Shown: one piece after another, positions 1 to 9,141 of the stretch
Layout: every line of letters starts with the position of its first letter
Numbering within the stretch: the stretch's first letter is position 1
Origin: an uncultured Azospirillum sp.
GTDB lineage: Bacteria; Pseudomonadota; Alphaproteobacteria; Azospirillales; Azospirillaceae
NCBI RefSeq assembly: GCF_946480385.1
Contig: NZ_CAMLJP010000010.1
Span: 20,101-84,100 of the forward strand
Direction of reading: 5' to 3'
DNA: 64,000 nucleotides
Made by a program: the position numbers and the translations under genes
Notes under the pieces: model-generated
Databases searched by the model: none
What the model was told of the DNA's origin: nothing
Seen by the model: only the letters and a program-made list of their open reading frames with translations

Positions 1-1691
1 GCAGTGGTCGGCACTTCCTCGATCAGCGTGTCCTGCAGCTGATAATAGACGCGCTGGCGCAGACGCTCGGTCAGCGGATAGCCGAGACGCAGGGCGAAGC
101 CGGTGTTCTTCTCGTTGAACGAGCTTTCGTCCTGGTAGTTGTAGCGCGTCCGGAAGATGTCGACACCGGCCGACAGGTCGCGGTCCATGAAGTACGGCTC
201 CGTAAAGGAGATATCGTACAGCTGGCGCCGGCCGGACAGCGTGGCGCCCAGACGCAGATCCTGGCCACGACCGAGAAGATTGCGCTCGCGGATCGAGAAG
301 TCGCCCAACGGGCCGTCGGAGGTCGAGAAACCCGCACCGATGGAGATTTCACCGGTGGACTGCTCCGCCACGTCGACGTTGACGACGGTGCGATCCGGCG
401 CACTGCTTTCGGACGTCGTGATGTTCACGCGCTCGAAGAAGCCGAGATCCTTGATGCGCTGCTCCGACCGCTTCAGCTTCGACGCATTGAAGGGGTCGCC
501 TTCGGACAGCAGCATCTCGCGGCGAATCACCTTGTCGAGCGTCCGGACGTTGCCCGAAATGTCGATGCGATCGACGAAGGTGCGCGGACCTTCATTGATC
601 TCATAGGTGATGTCGATGGTGTGGGTTTCGCGGTTGCGCGAAATCCGCGGACGGACATCGACGAAGGCGTACTGCAGATCACCGACCGCGTTGGTCAGCT
701 TCGTGATGGTGTCTTCCACCTTCTGAGCGTTGTACCAGTCGCCCTCGGTGGTGGTGACGCTGTTCTGCAGAACCGCGGGATCGAGCTGCTTCAGCGAGGT
801 TTTGATGTCGACCTTGCCGAACTTGTAGCGCTCACCTTCCTCGATGGTGAAGGTGATGAAGAAATCCGATTTGTCCGGAGTCAGTTCGGCAACCGCCGAG
901 ACGACGCGGAAATCGGCATAACCTTCCCTCAGGTAGAAGCGGCGCAGCAGATCGCGATCGTAATTCAGGCGGTCAGGATCATAATTGTCATCCGACGACA
1001 GGAAGCGCCACCAGGCCGATTCCTTGGTCTGGATGTTTTCGCGCAGGGTTCCGTCCGAGAAATGCTCGTTGCCGATGAAGGTGATGCCACGCACGCCGGT
1101 GCGCACGCCTTCATTGATCTCGAACACCAGATCGACGCGGTTCTGGTCGAGTTGGATGATCTTCGGTTCGACCGTCGCACCGAATCGGCCTTGCCGCCGG
1201 TAAATCTCCTGGATGCGCTGAACGTCGGACTGGACGCGGGTCCGGGTATAGACGACACGCGGACGCAGCTGGATTTCCTTCTCCAGCGTATCCTTCTCGA
1301 TGCGCCGGTTGCCCTCGAACGCGATGCGATTGATGATCGGGTTCTCAGCCACCGTCACGACCAGCGTATCGCCTTCACGCTTCAGCACGACGTCGGCGAA
1401 CAGCCCGGTGTTGAACAGCGACTTCAGCGACTGGTCGATCCGGTCGGGATCGAAGGGGTCGCCGGGCTGGACGGTCAGGTAGGAGCGGACCGTGGAGGGT
1501 TCGATGCGCTGGGTGCCTTCGACCCGGATGTCGCGCACCGTACCGCCACTGAACACCTGGGTGACCGTGGACCCGGTGACCGCCTGCGCCCGCCCGGGCG
1601 AGGCGGCGGTTTGGGCGAGGGCGACAGACACCGTCGTCATGGCGCAGCCGGCCATCAGGCCCGCCACCAGAACTTTGCTCGACACCGGCAA
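1..1691 (-). CDS. bamA: Outer membrane protein assembly factor BamA (partial, 3' end beyond window)
   Basis: Central component of the BAM complex, which folds and inserts beta-barrel proteins into the outer membrane. The visible 563 codons cover a signal peptide (hydrophobic VLVAGLMAG stretch, then VALAQ), POTRA repeats (such as IRVEGTQRIEPSTVRSYL and NRIAFEGNRRIEKDTLEKEI) and the first part of the C-terminal barrel. The end of the gene lies left of base 1. I place the start at TTG 1691 because AGGGAG at 1698-1703 sits 6 bases upstream; GTG 1685 in the same frame is an alternative. It is the last visible gene of the block running from frr through rseP, 27 bp after rseP, an order common in alphaproteobacteria. 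Confidence 0.95.
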   Translation of the reverse strand, partial: MPVSSKVLVAGLMAGCAMTTVSVALAQTAASPGRAQAVTGSTVTQVFSGGTVRDIRVEGTQRIEPSTVRSYLTVQPGDPFDPDRIDQSLKSLFNTGLFADVVLKREGDTLVVTVAENPIINRIAFEGNRRIEKDTLEKEIQLRPRVVYTRTRVQSDVQRIQEIYRRQGRFGATVEPKIIQLDQNRVDLVFEINEGVRTGVRGITFIGNEHFSDGTLRENIQTKESAWWRFLSSDDNYDPDRLNYDRDLLRRFYLREGYADFRVVSAVAELTPDKSDFFITFTIEEGERYKFGKVDIKTSLKQLDPAVLQNSVTTTEGDWYNAQKVEDTITKLTNAVGDLQYAFVDVRPRISRNRETHTIDITYEINEGPRTFVDRIDISGNVRTLDKVIRREMLLSEGDPFNASKLKRSEQRIKDLGFFERVNITTSESSAPDRTVVNVDVAEQSTGEISIGAGFSTSDGPLGDFSIRERNLLGRGQDLRLGATLSGRRQLYDISFTEPYFMDRDLSAGVDIFRTRYNYQDESSFNEKNTGFALRLGYPLTERLRQRVYYQLQDTLIEEVPTT

Positions 1692-1718
1692 ATCACGCTC
1701 CCTGGCAAGGGGCTGGCT

Positions 1719-2852
1719 TTAGGAAACCAGTCCCCGGAAGAAATCGACCACGCGCAATTGAACAAGGTCGTTCCACGTGGCGAAGACCATGAGCGTTAAT
1801 ACCAAGGCCAATCCAATTCGGAAACCGTATTCTTGCGCTCGCGCTCCAAGCGGCCGACCGAGCAGCTTTTCGATGCCGTAAAAAAGCAGATGACCGCCGT
1901 CCAACATCGGCACCGGAAACAGGTTGATCAGACCCAGGTTCACCGACAGGAACGTCATGAACCAAACCAGCGGATACCAGCCGGATTGCGCCACCTCGCC
2001 CGACATCTGGGCGATCCGCAGCGGGCCGCCCAACTCTTCGGTCCCGCGCGACCCCTGGACCATCTGACCCAGCGCCGTGAAGGTGCCGGTGATCATGCCT
2101 GCGACTTCACGTCCCGCCTGCCAGACGGCCGTCAGAGGGTCATGACGCATCATGCCGACACTGCCGCGGCTGATCCCGAGCAGGCCGATCTGGTGGGCAT
2201 TGCCGAGTCGGTCGGTGACGGTCTGCGACTCCGGTGTGGCGGTCAGGGTCATCACCCGCCCATCGCGCTTCAGTTCGATGGCCAGCGATTCGCCCGGACG
2301 GATCGAAACGATCTGCCGAATTTCCTCGAATCGCTGAACCTCAGTGCCGTCTACCGACAGGATCAGGTCGCCCGGCTTGATGCCGGCCCGCTCCGCCGCA
2401 CTGCCGGGCTGGATACCGCCCACGTCCGGCGGGGTGAAGGACTGGCCGGCGGTCATGAACAGTAGGGAAAGAACGACGATGGAGAAGACGAAATTCGCGA
2501 TCGGTCCGGCCGCGACGATGGCTGCGCGCTGCCCCACCCGCTTGTGGTGGAAGGACACTGCGCGCTCCTCTGCCGACATGGCGGTCAGATGGGCGCCCGG
2601 CGTGCTGGCCGGATCAGCATCGCCGAACATCTTGACGTAGCCGCCGAGCGGCAGGGCGCTGAACTTCCAGCGCGTGCCCGCCCGGTCGGTAAAGCCGAAC
2701 AGTTCCGGTCCGAAGCCAATAGAGAAGGTCTCGATCCGCACGCCGTTACGGCGCGCGATCAGATAATGACCAAGCTCGTGCACGAAGACGAGCACGGTGA
2801 GGACCAGCAGAAAGGCCAGCACCGAGGTCCAGAAACCGCCGATAACGTCCAT
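1719..2852 (-). CDS. rseP: RIP zinc metalloprotease RseP (site-2 protease)
   Basis: Inner-membrane intramembrane-cleaving protease; the family cuts anti-sigma factors and remnant signal peptides within the membrane. The zinc motif HELGH is at residues 25-29 in the first transmembrane segment. A PDZ domain covers about residues 125-215 (GSAAERAGIKPGDLILSVDG), and the second metal site, NLFPVPMLDGGH, lies near residue 315 before the last membrane helices. At 377 aa with only one clear PDZ it is shorter than the E. coli protein (450 aa, two PDZ), which is usual for alphaproteobacteria. It sits between dxr and bamA, the common arrangement that ties envelope biogenesis to isoprenoid and lipid synthesis. 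Confidence 0.96.
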   Translation of the reverse strand: MDVIGGFWTSVLAFLLVLTVLVFVHELGHYLIARRNGVRIETFSIGFGPELFGFTDRAGTRWKFSALPLGGYVKMFGDADPASTPGAHLTAMSAEERAVSFHHKRVGQRAAIVAAGPIANFVFSIVVLSLLFMTAGQSFTPPDVGGIQPGSAAERAGIKPGDLILSVDGTEVQRFEEIRQIVSIRPGESLAIELKRDGRVMTLTATPESQTVTDRLGNAHQIGLLGISRGSVGMMRHDPLTAVWQAGREVAGMITGTFTALGQMVQGSRGTEELGGPLRIAQMSGEVAQSGWYPLVWFMTFLSVNLGLINLFPVPMLDGGHLLFYGIEKLLGRPLGARAQEYGFRIGLALVLTLMVFATWNDLVQLRVVDFFRGLVS

Positions 2853-2888
2853 CTCAACCCTTGCGCCTTCCAGCGCCTCGAACGCGGA

Positions 2889-4097
2889 TCATCGGCTGCC
2901 AACCGCCGTCGCACCAATGGCCGAAACGCGTCCGGCGGCATCCCGCCTTGCGTCCGCATCGGCCTCCCGCACGGCGGCGAGATCGCGCAGCGGGCGGTGG
3001 GGCAACGCCGTCAACGTCTCCTCGACGATCCGTTCGATGTCGAGGAAGCCGATCCGGCGGTCGAGAAACGCCTGGACGGCCACCTCGTTGGCGGCACTGA
3101 GTATAGTAGGAGCGCCCCCCCCGCTTTGCAAGGCGGCCCGGGCAAGCCTTAGTGCGGGGAAACGCATGGGATCGGGAGCTTCGAAGGTCAGCGTCGCCGC
3201 CTTGACCAGATCGAGCCGCTCCGCCGGCGTGGCGATGCGGGCGGGCCAGCCGAGCGCGTAGGCAATCGGCGTGCGCATGTCCGGCGTGCCGAGCTGCGCC
3301 AGCACCGAGCCGTCGACATATTCGACCAGCGAATGGATGACGGACTGCGGGTGGACCAGCACGTCGATGCGCTCTTCCGGGATGCCGAACAGGAAATGGG
3401 CTTCGATCAGCTCCAGCCCCTTGTTCATCATCGTCGCGCTGTCGACCGAGATTTTGGCGCCCATGTCCCAGGTCGGATGGGCGACCGCCTGCTCGCGGGT
3501 GGCAGCAGCCATGAAGGTGCGATCCTTGGTGCGGAAGGGACCGCCGGAGGCTGTCAGGATCAGGCGTGCAACGCTGTCGGTGCGGTCGAAATCGAAGACC
3601 TGGTAGATGGCGGAATGTTCGCTGTCGACCGGCAGAAACGTCGCGCCGTGGGCCTTCACCTCCTCCATCATCAGGGCGCCGGCGCAGACCAGCACCTCCT
3701 TGTTGGCGAAGGCGACAATGGCGCCACGCCGCACGGCGGCGAGCGTCGGCTCCAGACCGGCGGCGCCGACGATGGCGGCCATCACCCAGTCAGCCGGACG
3801 TTCGGCCGCGGCGGCAACCGCGTCGGACCCGGCGGCGACCTCGATGCCGGTGCCGGAGAGCAGACTCTTCAACTCGGCATAGGCGGTCGGATCGGCGACC
3901 ACGGCCAGGCGGGCATTCAGTTGCCGGGCTTGCCGAGCCAGCAGAGCAACGTTGCGGTTGGCGGTCAGCGCCTCCACCGGAAAGCGCTCCGGATCGCGGG
4001 AGACGAGGTCCACGGTCTGCGTTCCGACCGAGCCCGTAGACCCGAGGATCGTTACGCTGCGCGGCACATCAGGCCCCGCTCCCGCTTTCACCACCAT
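2889..4097 (-). CDS. dxr: 1-deoxy-D-xylulose 5-phosphate reductoisomerase
   Basis: Cytosolic NADPH enzyme that converts 1-deoxy-D-xylulose 5-phosphate to 2-C-methyl-D-erythritol 4-phosphate, the committed step of the MEP isoprenoid pathway. The NADPH-binding loop [10 protein letters not shown] is close to the N-terminus. Metal and substrate motifs follow: [34 protein letters not shown] and HPQSVIHS. The 402-aa length is normal. The ATG start overlaps the end of cdsA by 10 bp, so translation is probably coupled. The product feeds the isoprenyl precursors used by UppS, encoded two genes upstream. Confidence 0.97.
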   Translation of the reverse strand: MVVKAGAGPDVPRSVTILGSTGSVGTQTVDLVSRDPERFPVEALTANRNVALLARQARQLNARLAVVADPTAYAELKSLLSGTGIEVAAGSDAVAAAAERPADWVMAAIVGAAGLEPTLAAVRRGAIVAFANKEVLVCAGALMMEEVKAHGATFLPVDSEHSAIYQVFDFDRTDSVARLILTASGGPFRTKDRTFMAAATREQAVAHPTWDMGAKISVDSATMMNKGLELIEAHFLFGIPEERIDVLVHPQSVIHSLVEYVDGSVLAQLGTPDMRTPIAYALGWPARIATPAERLDLVKAATLTFEAPDPMRFPALRLARAALQSGGGAPTILSAANEVAVQAFLDRRIGFLDIERIVEETLTALPHRPLRDLAAVREADADARRDAAGRVSAIGATAVGSR

Positions 4098-4978
4098 GAC
4101 AGAACCGATCCAACGGCCGCGTGAAACAGGGCCAGCACCGGGGCCGCGGCCAGAAGCCCGTCGATGCGGTCGAGGATGCCGCCATGCCCGGGAATGAGCT
4201 GACCGCTGTCCTTCACATTGTAACGCCGCTTGATTGCCGATTCGAACAGGTCGCCGGCCTGCCCGACCACGGCGACGGCAGCGCCTACCGCCAGAGCGAT
4301 GTCCGGGCGCGCCGCACCGAAGGCCAGAGCCACCAGCCAGCCGAAAAGCGCCGACGAGGCCATGCCGCCGATCAGGCCGGCCCAGGTCTTCTTGGGGCTG
4401 ATGCGCGGCGCCAGCTTAGGCCCGCCGATGCTGCGGCCCGCGGCATAGGCACCGATATCGGTCGCCCAGATGGCGATGAGGACGAACAGGAAGAGCGATA
4501 GCCCGGATTCCGGCAGATCACGCAACCACATCAGGCCGGCCATGCCGACAGCGACATAGAAGACGCCAAACCCGAGCAGGTTGCGGTCGCTGCCGCCGCC
4601 GACGATGGCGGTCAGAACGGCGAAGGCTGCAGCCACGCCCAGCCCGGCGGCCGGACCGGCGGCGATCTGCGCCATCAACGCCACGATGATTCCGATCGCG
4701 GCCATGATCCGGGCCGGCAAGCGGCGGGCGCTGGGAACGATGCTGGTCCATTCGGATACGGCGACCACCGATCCAAAGGCGATCAGAGCATGGAACACCC
4801 AGCCGCCAATCCAGACGGCACCCAGCACGACCGGTGCCATGACCAATGCCGACAGGACGCGGACCTTGAGGTCCCCTGCCCTGGATGGCTTGGCCGGCAC
4901 CGCAGGCGAATCCGGCGTGTCAGCGGGACCCGGCGGTGGTGGCGCCGAAGCGGCGTTCCCGTCGGTGGAACTCTTCAA
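4088..4978 (-). CDS. cdsA: Phosphatidate cytidylyltransferase
   Basis: Integral membrane enzyme making CDP-diacylglycerol from phosphatidate and CTP, the precursor of bacterial phospholipids. The protein has several hydrophobic helices and the CDS signature near the C-terminus ([12 protein letters not shown], then [21 protein letters not shown] and [16 protein letters not shown]). The frame is open further upstream, but I prefer TTG 4978: a GGAGG lies about 7 bases before it, inside the uppS gene, giving a 296-aa protein and a 59-bp overlap with uppS. GTG 4900 would remove most of the proline-rich N-terminus and is the alternative. The Pro/Ala-rich first 30 residues are probably disordered. 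Confidence 0.93.
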   Translation of the reverse strand: MKSSTDGNAASAPPPPGPADTPDSPAVPAKPSRAGDLKVRVLSALVMAPVVLGAVWIGGWVFHALIAFGSVVAVSEWTSIVPSARRLPARIMAAIGIIVALMAQIAAGPAAGLGVAAAFAVLTAIVGGGSDRNLLGFGVFYVAVGMAGLMWLRDLPESGLSLFLFVLIAIWATDIGAYAAGRSIGGPKLAPRISPKKTWAGLIGGMASSALFGWLVALAFGAARPDIALAVGAAVAVVGQAGDLFESAIKRRYNVKDSGQLIPGHGGILDRIDGLLAAAPVLALFHAAVGSVLSWW

Positions 4979-5660
4979 TCGCCGCCTCCAGATCGCGCTT
5001 GGTGAAATCGGGCCAGAGCGTATCGACGAAGACCAGCTCGGCATAGGCCGCCTGCCACAGCAGGAAATTGCTGATCCGCTTCTCGCCACTGGTGCGGATG
5101 ATCAGGTCGGGGTCGGGGATGTCAGCCGTGTAGAGCCGCGCCGACAGCGCGTCTTCGTCGATGGCTTCGGGCGCCAGACGCCCGGCGGCGACCTCTTCCG
5201 CCAGCCGGCGGGCCGCATGGACGATCTCCAGGCGCGAGCCGTAGCTGAGGGCCACCACCAGCGTCATCACCCGGTTGTCGCGGGTCAGTCCCTCGGCATT
5301 GTCGATCAGCCGGTTGATGTCCTCCGACAGCCGGGTACGGTCACCGATCACCCGCAGGCGGACGCCCGCCCGGTGCAGTTCGGCGACTTCGCTGCGCAGA
5401 TAGAAGCGCAGCAGACCCATCAGGTCGCTGACCTCTTCCTCCGGCCGGCGCCAGTTCTCCGAGGAGAAGCTGAAGATCGTCAGAGTGCCGATGCCAAGTT
5501 CGCGCGCCGCTTCCACGGTACGGCGGACGGCGTCCACGCCCTTCTTGTGTCCGGCGGTGCGCGGCAGGCCGCGCGCCTTGGCCCAGCGCCCGTTGCCATC
5601 CATGATGATGGCGACATGCCCTGGGGCCGTGTTGGACCGGTTGTCGTCCGCGTCGCGCAT
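4920..5660 (-). CDS. uppS: Isoprenyl transferase (undecaprenyl diphosphate synthase)
   Basis: Cis-prenyltransferase that extends farnesyl diphosphate with isopentenyl diphosphate to the C55 carrier lipid used for peptidoglycan and O-antigen. The catalytic motif MDGNGRWA is near residue 20 with GHKKGVDAVR following, and the C-terminal motifs DLIIRTSGEKRISNFLLWQ and ELVFVDTLWPDF are intact. The 246-aa length is typical. It begins 6 bp after frr ends and its 3' end overlaps the preferred cdsA start, consistent with one transcript from pyrH or frr through bamA. Confidence 0.97.
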   Translation of the reverse strand: MRDADDNRSNTAPGHVAIIMDGNGRWAKARGLPRTAGHKKGVDAVRRTVEAARELGIGTLTIFSFSSENWRRPEEEVSDLMGLLRFYLRSEVAELHRAGVRLRVIGDRTRLSEDINRLIDNAEGLTRDNRVMTLVVALSYGSRLEIVHAARRLAEEVAAGRLAPEAIDEDALSARLYTADIPDPDLIIRTSGEKRISNFLLWQAAYAELVFVDTLWPDFTKRDLEAAIEEFHRRERRFGATTAGSR

Positions 5661-5666
5661 TCCGGA

Positions 5667-6224
5667 TCAGACCTGCATGATTTCCTTTTCTTTTTGCGCA
5701 AGCGAGTCGTCGACCAGCTTGATGTGCTGATCGGTCAACACCTGCACCTTGTCCGCCTGGACCTTGTGCTCGTCCTGGGTGATCTCGCTGGCCTTCTCGG
5801 CCTTCTTCAGGCCGTCCATGCCGTCGCGACGGATGTTGCGGATGGCGACACGGCACTGCTCGGCGTACTTGTGGGCGACCTTCGCCAGTTCGGCGCGGCG
5901 CTCCTGCGTCAGATCGGGCAGCGGTACGCGGATGACCTGGCCTTCGGCCTGCGGGTTCAGGCCCAGGCCGCTGTCGCGGATGGCCTTCTCGACCGCCTTG
6001 GTCATGCCGCGGTCCCACACCTGCACCGAGATCAGGCGCGGCTCCGGAACGGAAACCGTCGCGACCTCGCGCAGGTGCATGCGGCTGCCATAGGCCTCCA
6101 CCATCACCGGTTCGAGCAGATTGGACGAGGCGCGGCCGGTACGCAGACCGCCCAGTTCCTTGCGAAACGATTCAAGCGCGCCTTCCATGCGGCGCTTCAG
6201 ATCCGATAGGTCGGGCGCAGCCAC
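5667..6224 (-). CDS. frr: Ribosome recycling factor
   Basis: Splits post-termination 70S ribosomes together with EF-G. The 185-aa sequence is full length and carries the family signatures LGGLRTGRASSNLLEPVMVEAYG near the start (quoted in part: LRTGRASSNLLEP), VPLPDLTQERRAEL in the middle and a C-terminal helix with DEHKVQADKVQVLTDQHIK-type spacing. It starts 4 bp after the pyrH stop codon, so the two are surely co-transcribed. Confidence 0.97.
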   Translation of the reverse strand: MAAPDLSDLKRRMEGALESFRKELGGLRTGRASSNLLEPVMVEAYGSRMHLREVATVSVPEPRLISVQVWDRGMTKAVEKAIRDSGLGLNPQAEGQVIRVPLPDLTQERRAELAKVAHKYAEQCRVAIRNIRRDGMDGLKKAEKASEITQDEHKVQADKVQVLTDQHIKLVDDSLAQKEKEIMQV

Positions 6225-6228
6225 GGGC

Positions 6229-6984
6229 CTACTCCCTTTCTTCCGTTATGATGGTGTGCTTGCCACGGCCCTGCATCACTTCGGCGAAGGCGCCGGGCGT
6301 GTGGATCGAGAAGACCAGAATGGGAATGTGGTTCTCGCGCGACAGCGCGATCGCCGAAGCGTCCATCACCTGCAGGTCCTTGGTCAGGACGTCCATGTAG
6401 GTGAGGCGTTCGTAATGCTGGGCCGTCGGATCCTTCTTCGGATCGGCGGTATAGACGCCATCGACCTGCGTGCCCTTCAGCAGACCGTCACAGCCCATTT
6501 CGGAGGCGCGCAGCGCCGCGGCGGTGTCGGTGGTGAAGAAGGGGTTGCCGGTGCCGGCGGCGAAGATCACCACCCGGCCCTTTTCCATGTGGCGGACGGC
6601 GCGGCGCCGGATATAGGGCTCGCAGACCGTCGACATGGGGATGGCCGACTGCACCCGCGTGCTGACGCCCATCCGTTCGAGCGCGCTCTGCATCGAGAGC
6701 GCGTTCATCACGGTGGCGAGCATGCCGATATAGTCGGCCGAGGCACGCTCCATGCCGTTCGCCGCACCCTTCACACCCCGGAAGATGTTCCCCCCACCGA
6801 TGACCAGACAGACCTGGACGCCGAGCGCGATGACCGCCTTCACCTCGTTGGCGATGCGGTTCACCATCTCCGGGTCCAGACCATAGTCGCGCTGACCCAT
6901 CAGCGCCTCGCCCGACACCTTGAGGAGGACGCGCTTATAGCGGACGCCCTCGGCCGGCGCGGTGGTCCCGGTGGTTTCGACCAT
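6229..6984 (-). CDS. pyrH: UMP kinase
   Basis: Phosphorylates UMP to UDP with ATP in pyrimidine nucleotide synthesis; the bacterial type is a hexameric amino-acid-kinase-fold enzyme regulated by GTP and UTP. Characteristic segments are [14 protein letters not shown] at the N-terminus, [27 protein letters not shown] and [14 protein letters not shown]. Its 251 aa include about 12 extra N-terminal residues compared with E. coli. The gene lies 67 bp downstream of tsf, in the standard rpsB-tsf-pyrH-frr order. Confidence 0.97.
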   Translation of the reverse strand: MVETTGTTAPAEGVRYKRVLLKVSGEALMGQRDYGLDPEMVNRIANEVKAVIALGVQVCLVIGGGNIFRGVKGAANGMERASADYIGMLATVMNALSMQSALERMGVSTRVQSAIPMSTVCEPYIRRRAVRHMEKGRVVIFAAGTGNPFFTTDTAAALRASEMGCDGLLKGTQVDGVYTADPKKDPTAQHYERLTYMDVLTKDLQVMDASAIALSRENHIPILVFSIHTPGAFAEVMQGRGKHTIITEERE

Positions 6985-7051
6985 GGGGGGAACGCTCCCT
7001 TGCTGTTTCAGAATGCGGCGTACGGACCTTTAGCGTTTGACTTTAGTGGTC

Positions 7052-7984
7052 TCAGCCCTGACCGCCGGCAGCGGCAGCGACTTCGGCGGCGAAGTCCGAC
7101 TGGGCCTTTTCAATGCCTTCGCCCAGCGCGAAGCGGGTGAAGGCCGTGACCTTGACCGGAGCGCCGATGTCCTTGGCGGCGTTCTCCACCACCTTGCGGA
7201 CCTTGGTCTCGCCGTCAATCACGTAGGTCTGCTCCAGCAGGCAGACTTCCTCGTAGTACTTGCGGACGCGGCCTTCGACCATCTTCTCGATGATGTTCTC
7301 CGGCTTGCCCGAAGCGCGGGCCTGCTCGGCCAGCACGTTGCGCTCACGCTCCAGCGACGAGCTGTCGACATCGGCGATGTCCAGCGCATCCGGACGGGCG
7401 GCGGCGATGTGCATGGCGATCTGCTTGCCGAGATCGGCCAGCTTGGCCGTGTCACCGGTCGACTCCAGGGCGACCAGAACGCCGATCTTGCCCAGACCCG
7501 GCGCGATGGCCGAGTGGACGTAGCTGACGACGACGCCGGCCGAGACCGACAGCGTGACGGCGCGGCGCAGGTTCATGTTCTCGCCGACCGTGGCGATCAG
7601 GCTGGTCAGCTCGTCCTGGGCGGTGTGCGAGGTGCCCGGATAGGTCGCGGCCTTCAGGGCCTCGACGTCGCCGGCAGTGGTCAGCGCCAGCTCGGCGGCC
7701 TTGGCGGCGAAAGCCTGGAACTTGTCGTTGCGGGCGACGAAGTCGGTCTCGGCGTTCACCTCGACGACGGCACCCTTGGTGCCGGCGGTGGCGACGGCGA
7801 CCAGACCTTCGGCGGCGACGCGGCCCGACTTCTTGGCGGCGGCGGCGAGGCCCTTCTTGCGCAGCCAGTCGACGGCGCCCTCGAGGTCGCCCTGCGTCTC
7901 GTTCAGCGCCTTCTTGCAGTCCATCATGCCCGCGCCGGTCTTCTCGCGCAGTTCCTTGACGAGCGAGGCGGTAATCTCGGCCAT
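7052..7984 (-). CDS. tsf: Translation elongation factor Ts
   Basis: Nucleotide exchange factor for EF-Tu. The N-terminal UBA-like domain with [14 protein letters not shown] and the [10 protein letters not shown] motif are clear, followed by the two coiled dimerisation/core subdomains. The start is placed at ATG 7984 ([12 protein letters not shown]...), the usual EF-Ts N-terminus, with a GAAGAGGG purine stretch upstream; the frame is open 7 codons further but those residues are not family-like. The protein has 310 aa. A strong terminator lies between rpsB and tsf, so the two may be expressed at different levels. Confidence 0.97.
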   Translation of the reverse strand: MAEITASLVKELREKTGAGMMDCKKALNETQGDLEGAVDWLRKKGLAAAAKKSGRVAAEGLVAVATAGTKGAVVEVNAETDFVARNDKFQAFAAKAAELALTTAGDVEALKAATYPGTSHTAQDELTSLIATVGENMNLRRAVTLSVSAGVVVSYVHSAIAPGLGKIGVLVALESTGDTAKLADLGKQIAMHIAAARPDALDIADVDSSSLERERNVLAEQARASGKPENIIEKMVEGRVRKYYEEVCLLEQTYVIDGETKVRKVVENAAKDIGAPVKVTAFTRFALGEGIEKAQSDFAAEVAAAAGGQG

Positions 7985-8061
7985 GTTGCGCCCTCTTCCT
8001 TCCAAGCGATCCGGCAGGCGGATCGGATTGAGTCACAAAGTCAAAACGGGTGGCAACCCAT

Positions 8062-8102
8062 AAAAAAGGCAGCCGGGCCATAGGTCATAAGGCCCGGCTG
8101 CC
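8062..8102 (-). terminator. Rho-independent terminator between rpsB and tsf
   Basis: A perfect 12-bp stem (GGCAGCCGGGCC, 8068-8079, with GGCCCGGCTGCC, 8091-8102) and an 11-base loop. On the minus strand it is followed by six T (8062-8067). It lies 16 bases after the rpsB stop codon and is oriented to end rpsB transcripts, leaving tsf to read-through or its own promoter. Confidence 0.9.
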
Positions 8103-8117
8103 CTTCAACCGTCAGGG

Positions 8118-8900
8118 TCAGGCCTGGGCGGTCTCGGCGGCGGTCTCTTCCTCCGGCAGCTGCTCGGCCGGGGCTTCCTCAGCGGAACCGACGTCGATGC
8201 CGGCGGCGCTCATCTCGGCCTGCAGGCCGTCAAGCACGGCGCCGACCGTCAGGTCGCAGTACAGCTCGATGGCGCGCAGCGCGTCGTCGTTGCCGGGGAT
8301 CGGGAAGGCCACGCCGTCCGGATCGGAGTTGCTGTCGAGGACCGCGATGACCGGGATGCCCAGCTTGTTGGCTTCCTTGACCGCGATCGACTCCTTGTTG
8401 GTGTCGATGATGAAGATGACGTCCGGCAGGCCGCCCATCTCCTTGATGCCGCCCAGCGCACGCTCCAGCTTGTCGCGCTCGCGGGTCAGCTCCAGCACTT
8501 CGCGCTTGGTCAGGCCCGAGGTGTCGCCGCCGAGACGCTCTTCCATCTCGCGCAGGCGCTTGATCGACTGGGAGATGGTCTTCCAGTTGGTCAACATGCC
8601 GCCGAGCCAGCGGTGGTTGACGTAGTACTGACCGCACTTGGCGGCAGCCTCGGCGATGCGCTCCTGGGCCTGGCGCTTGGTGCCGACGAACAGGACGCGG
8701 CCACCGCCGGCGACGACGTCACGCACGGCCTGGAGGGCGCGGTGCAGCATCGGAACGGTCTGCTCGAGGTCGATGATGTGCACGCCATTGCGCACGCCGA
8801 AGATGTACTGGTTCATCTTCGGGTTCCAGCGGCGGGTGTGGTGACCGAAGTGGACACCGGCTTCCAGCAGCTGGCGCATGGTGAAGGTGGGCATGGTCAT
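8118..8900 (-). CDS. rpsB: 30S ribosomal protein S2
   Basis: Structural protein of the small ribosomal subunit. The sequence [20 protein letters not shown], the [13 protein letters not shown] segment and the [18 protein letters not shown] segment are diagnostic. I choose ATG 8900 (MTMPTFTM...), with AGGGA about 10 bases upstream; ATG 8894 would remove two residues. The longer open frame to 9083 encodes non-conserved residues and lies in the leader. The C-terminus ends in a Glu/Ala-rich tail common in alphaproteobacterial S2. Length about 260 aa. Confidence 0.96.
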   Translation of the reverse strand: MTMPTFTMRQLLEAGVHFGHHTRRWNPKMNQYIFGVRNGVHIIDLEQTVPMLHRALQAVRDVVAGGGRVLFVGTKRQAQERIAEAAAKCGQYYVNHRWLGGMLTNWKTISQSIKRLREMEERLGGDTSGLTKREVLELTRERDKLERALGGIKEMGGLPDVIFIIDTNKESIAVKEANKLGIPVIAVLDSNSDPDGVAFPIPGNDDALRAIELYCDLTVGAVLDGLQAEMSAAGIDVGSAEEAPAEQLPEEETAAETAQA

Positions 8901-9041
8901 GTGGAAAAAATCCCTTTTTCCGGTTGCTCCGCCGCGGGCATTGTCGACAGCGCATGGAAACCATGGCTGAAGACACCGGATCGGGCCATCGGAGTAAAAC
9001 CGAGGGTCCGCCAGCCCGCGTGAGGTTTTGACGACGGCGCT
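8901..9041 (-). promoter_or_regulatory. Long rpsB leader
   Basis: The mapped candidate promoter at 9042-9070 leaves an untranslated leader of about 135 bases before rpsB. In many bacteria S2 represses its own operon by binding the rpsB leader; a regulatory role here is inferred from length and position only. I did not identify a conserved fold by eye. Confidence 0.35.
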
Positions 9042-9070
9042 TACATAGCCCCGCACGCGCATGTTGACAA
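9042..9070 (-). promoter_or_regulatory. Candidate sigma-70 promoter of rpsB
   Basis: On the minus strand, TTGTCA (9065-9070) and TATGTA (9042-9047) are separated by exactly 17 bases. It lies just inside the aspS terminator and points to rpsB. The match to the consensus is good and the position is what a ribosomal protein operon needs. Confidence 0.6.
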
Positions 9071-9072
9071 GG

Positions 9073-9109
9073 AAAAAGGCCACCCGGACCAGCGTCCGGA
9101 TGGCCTTTT
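9073..9109. terminator. Terminator downstream of aspS
   Basis: Stem GGCCACCCGGAC (9078-9089) with GTCCGGATGGCC (9094-9105), one mismatch, 4-base loop, flanked by A5 on the left and T4 on the right. It is symmetrical, so it could work in both directions; its position 32 bases after the aspS stop codon says it ends aspS transcripts. Confidence 0.85.
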
Positions 9110-9141
9110 CAGCAAACTGCCAAAGATCGGCAAAAGTTCCT

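Noticed and set aside
621..1799. Long plus-strand open frame of 392 codons over bamA/rseP
   Set aside because: It is the antisense shadow of bamA and of the start of rseP; in GC-rich DNA the complementary frame of real genes stays open. Many similar long frames (for example 4581-6209, 9061-11058, 25844-28009, 46198-48561, 50284-52596) were rejected for the same reason.
4088..5089. Frameshift or fusion of cdsA with an N-terminal Ser/Arg-rich extension
   Set aside because: The extension is the out-of-frame reading of the end of uppS; a TTG start with a good ribosome binding site explains cdsA without a frameshift.
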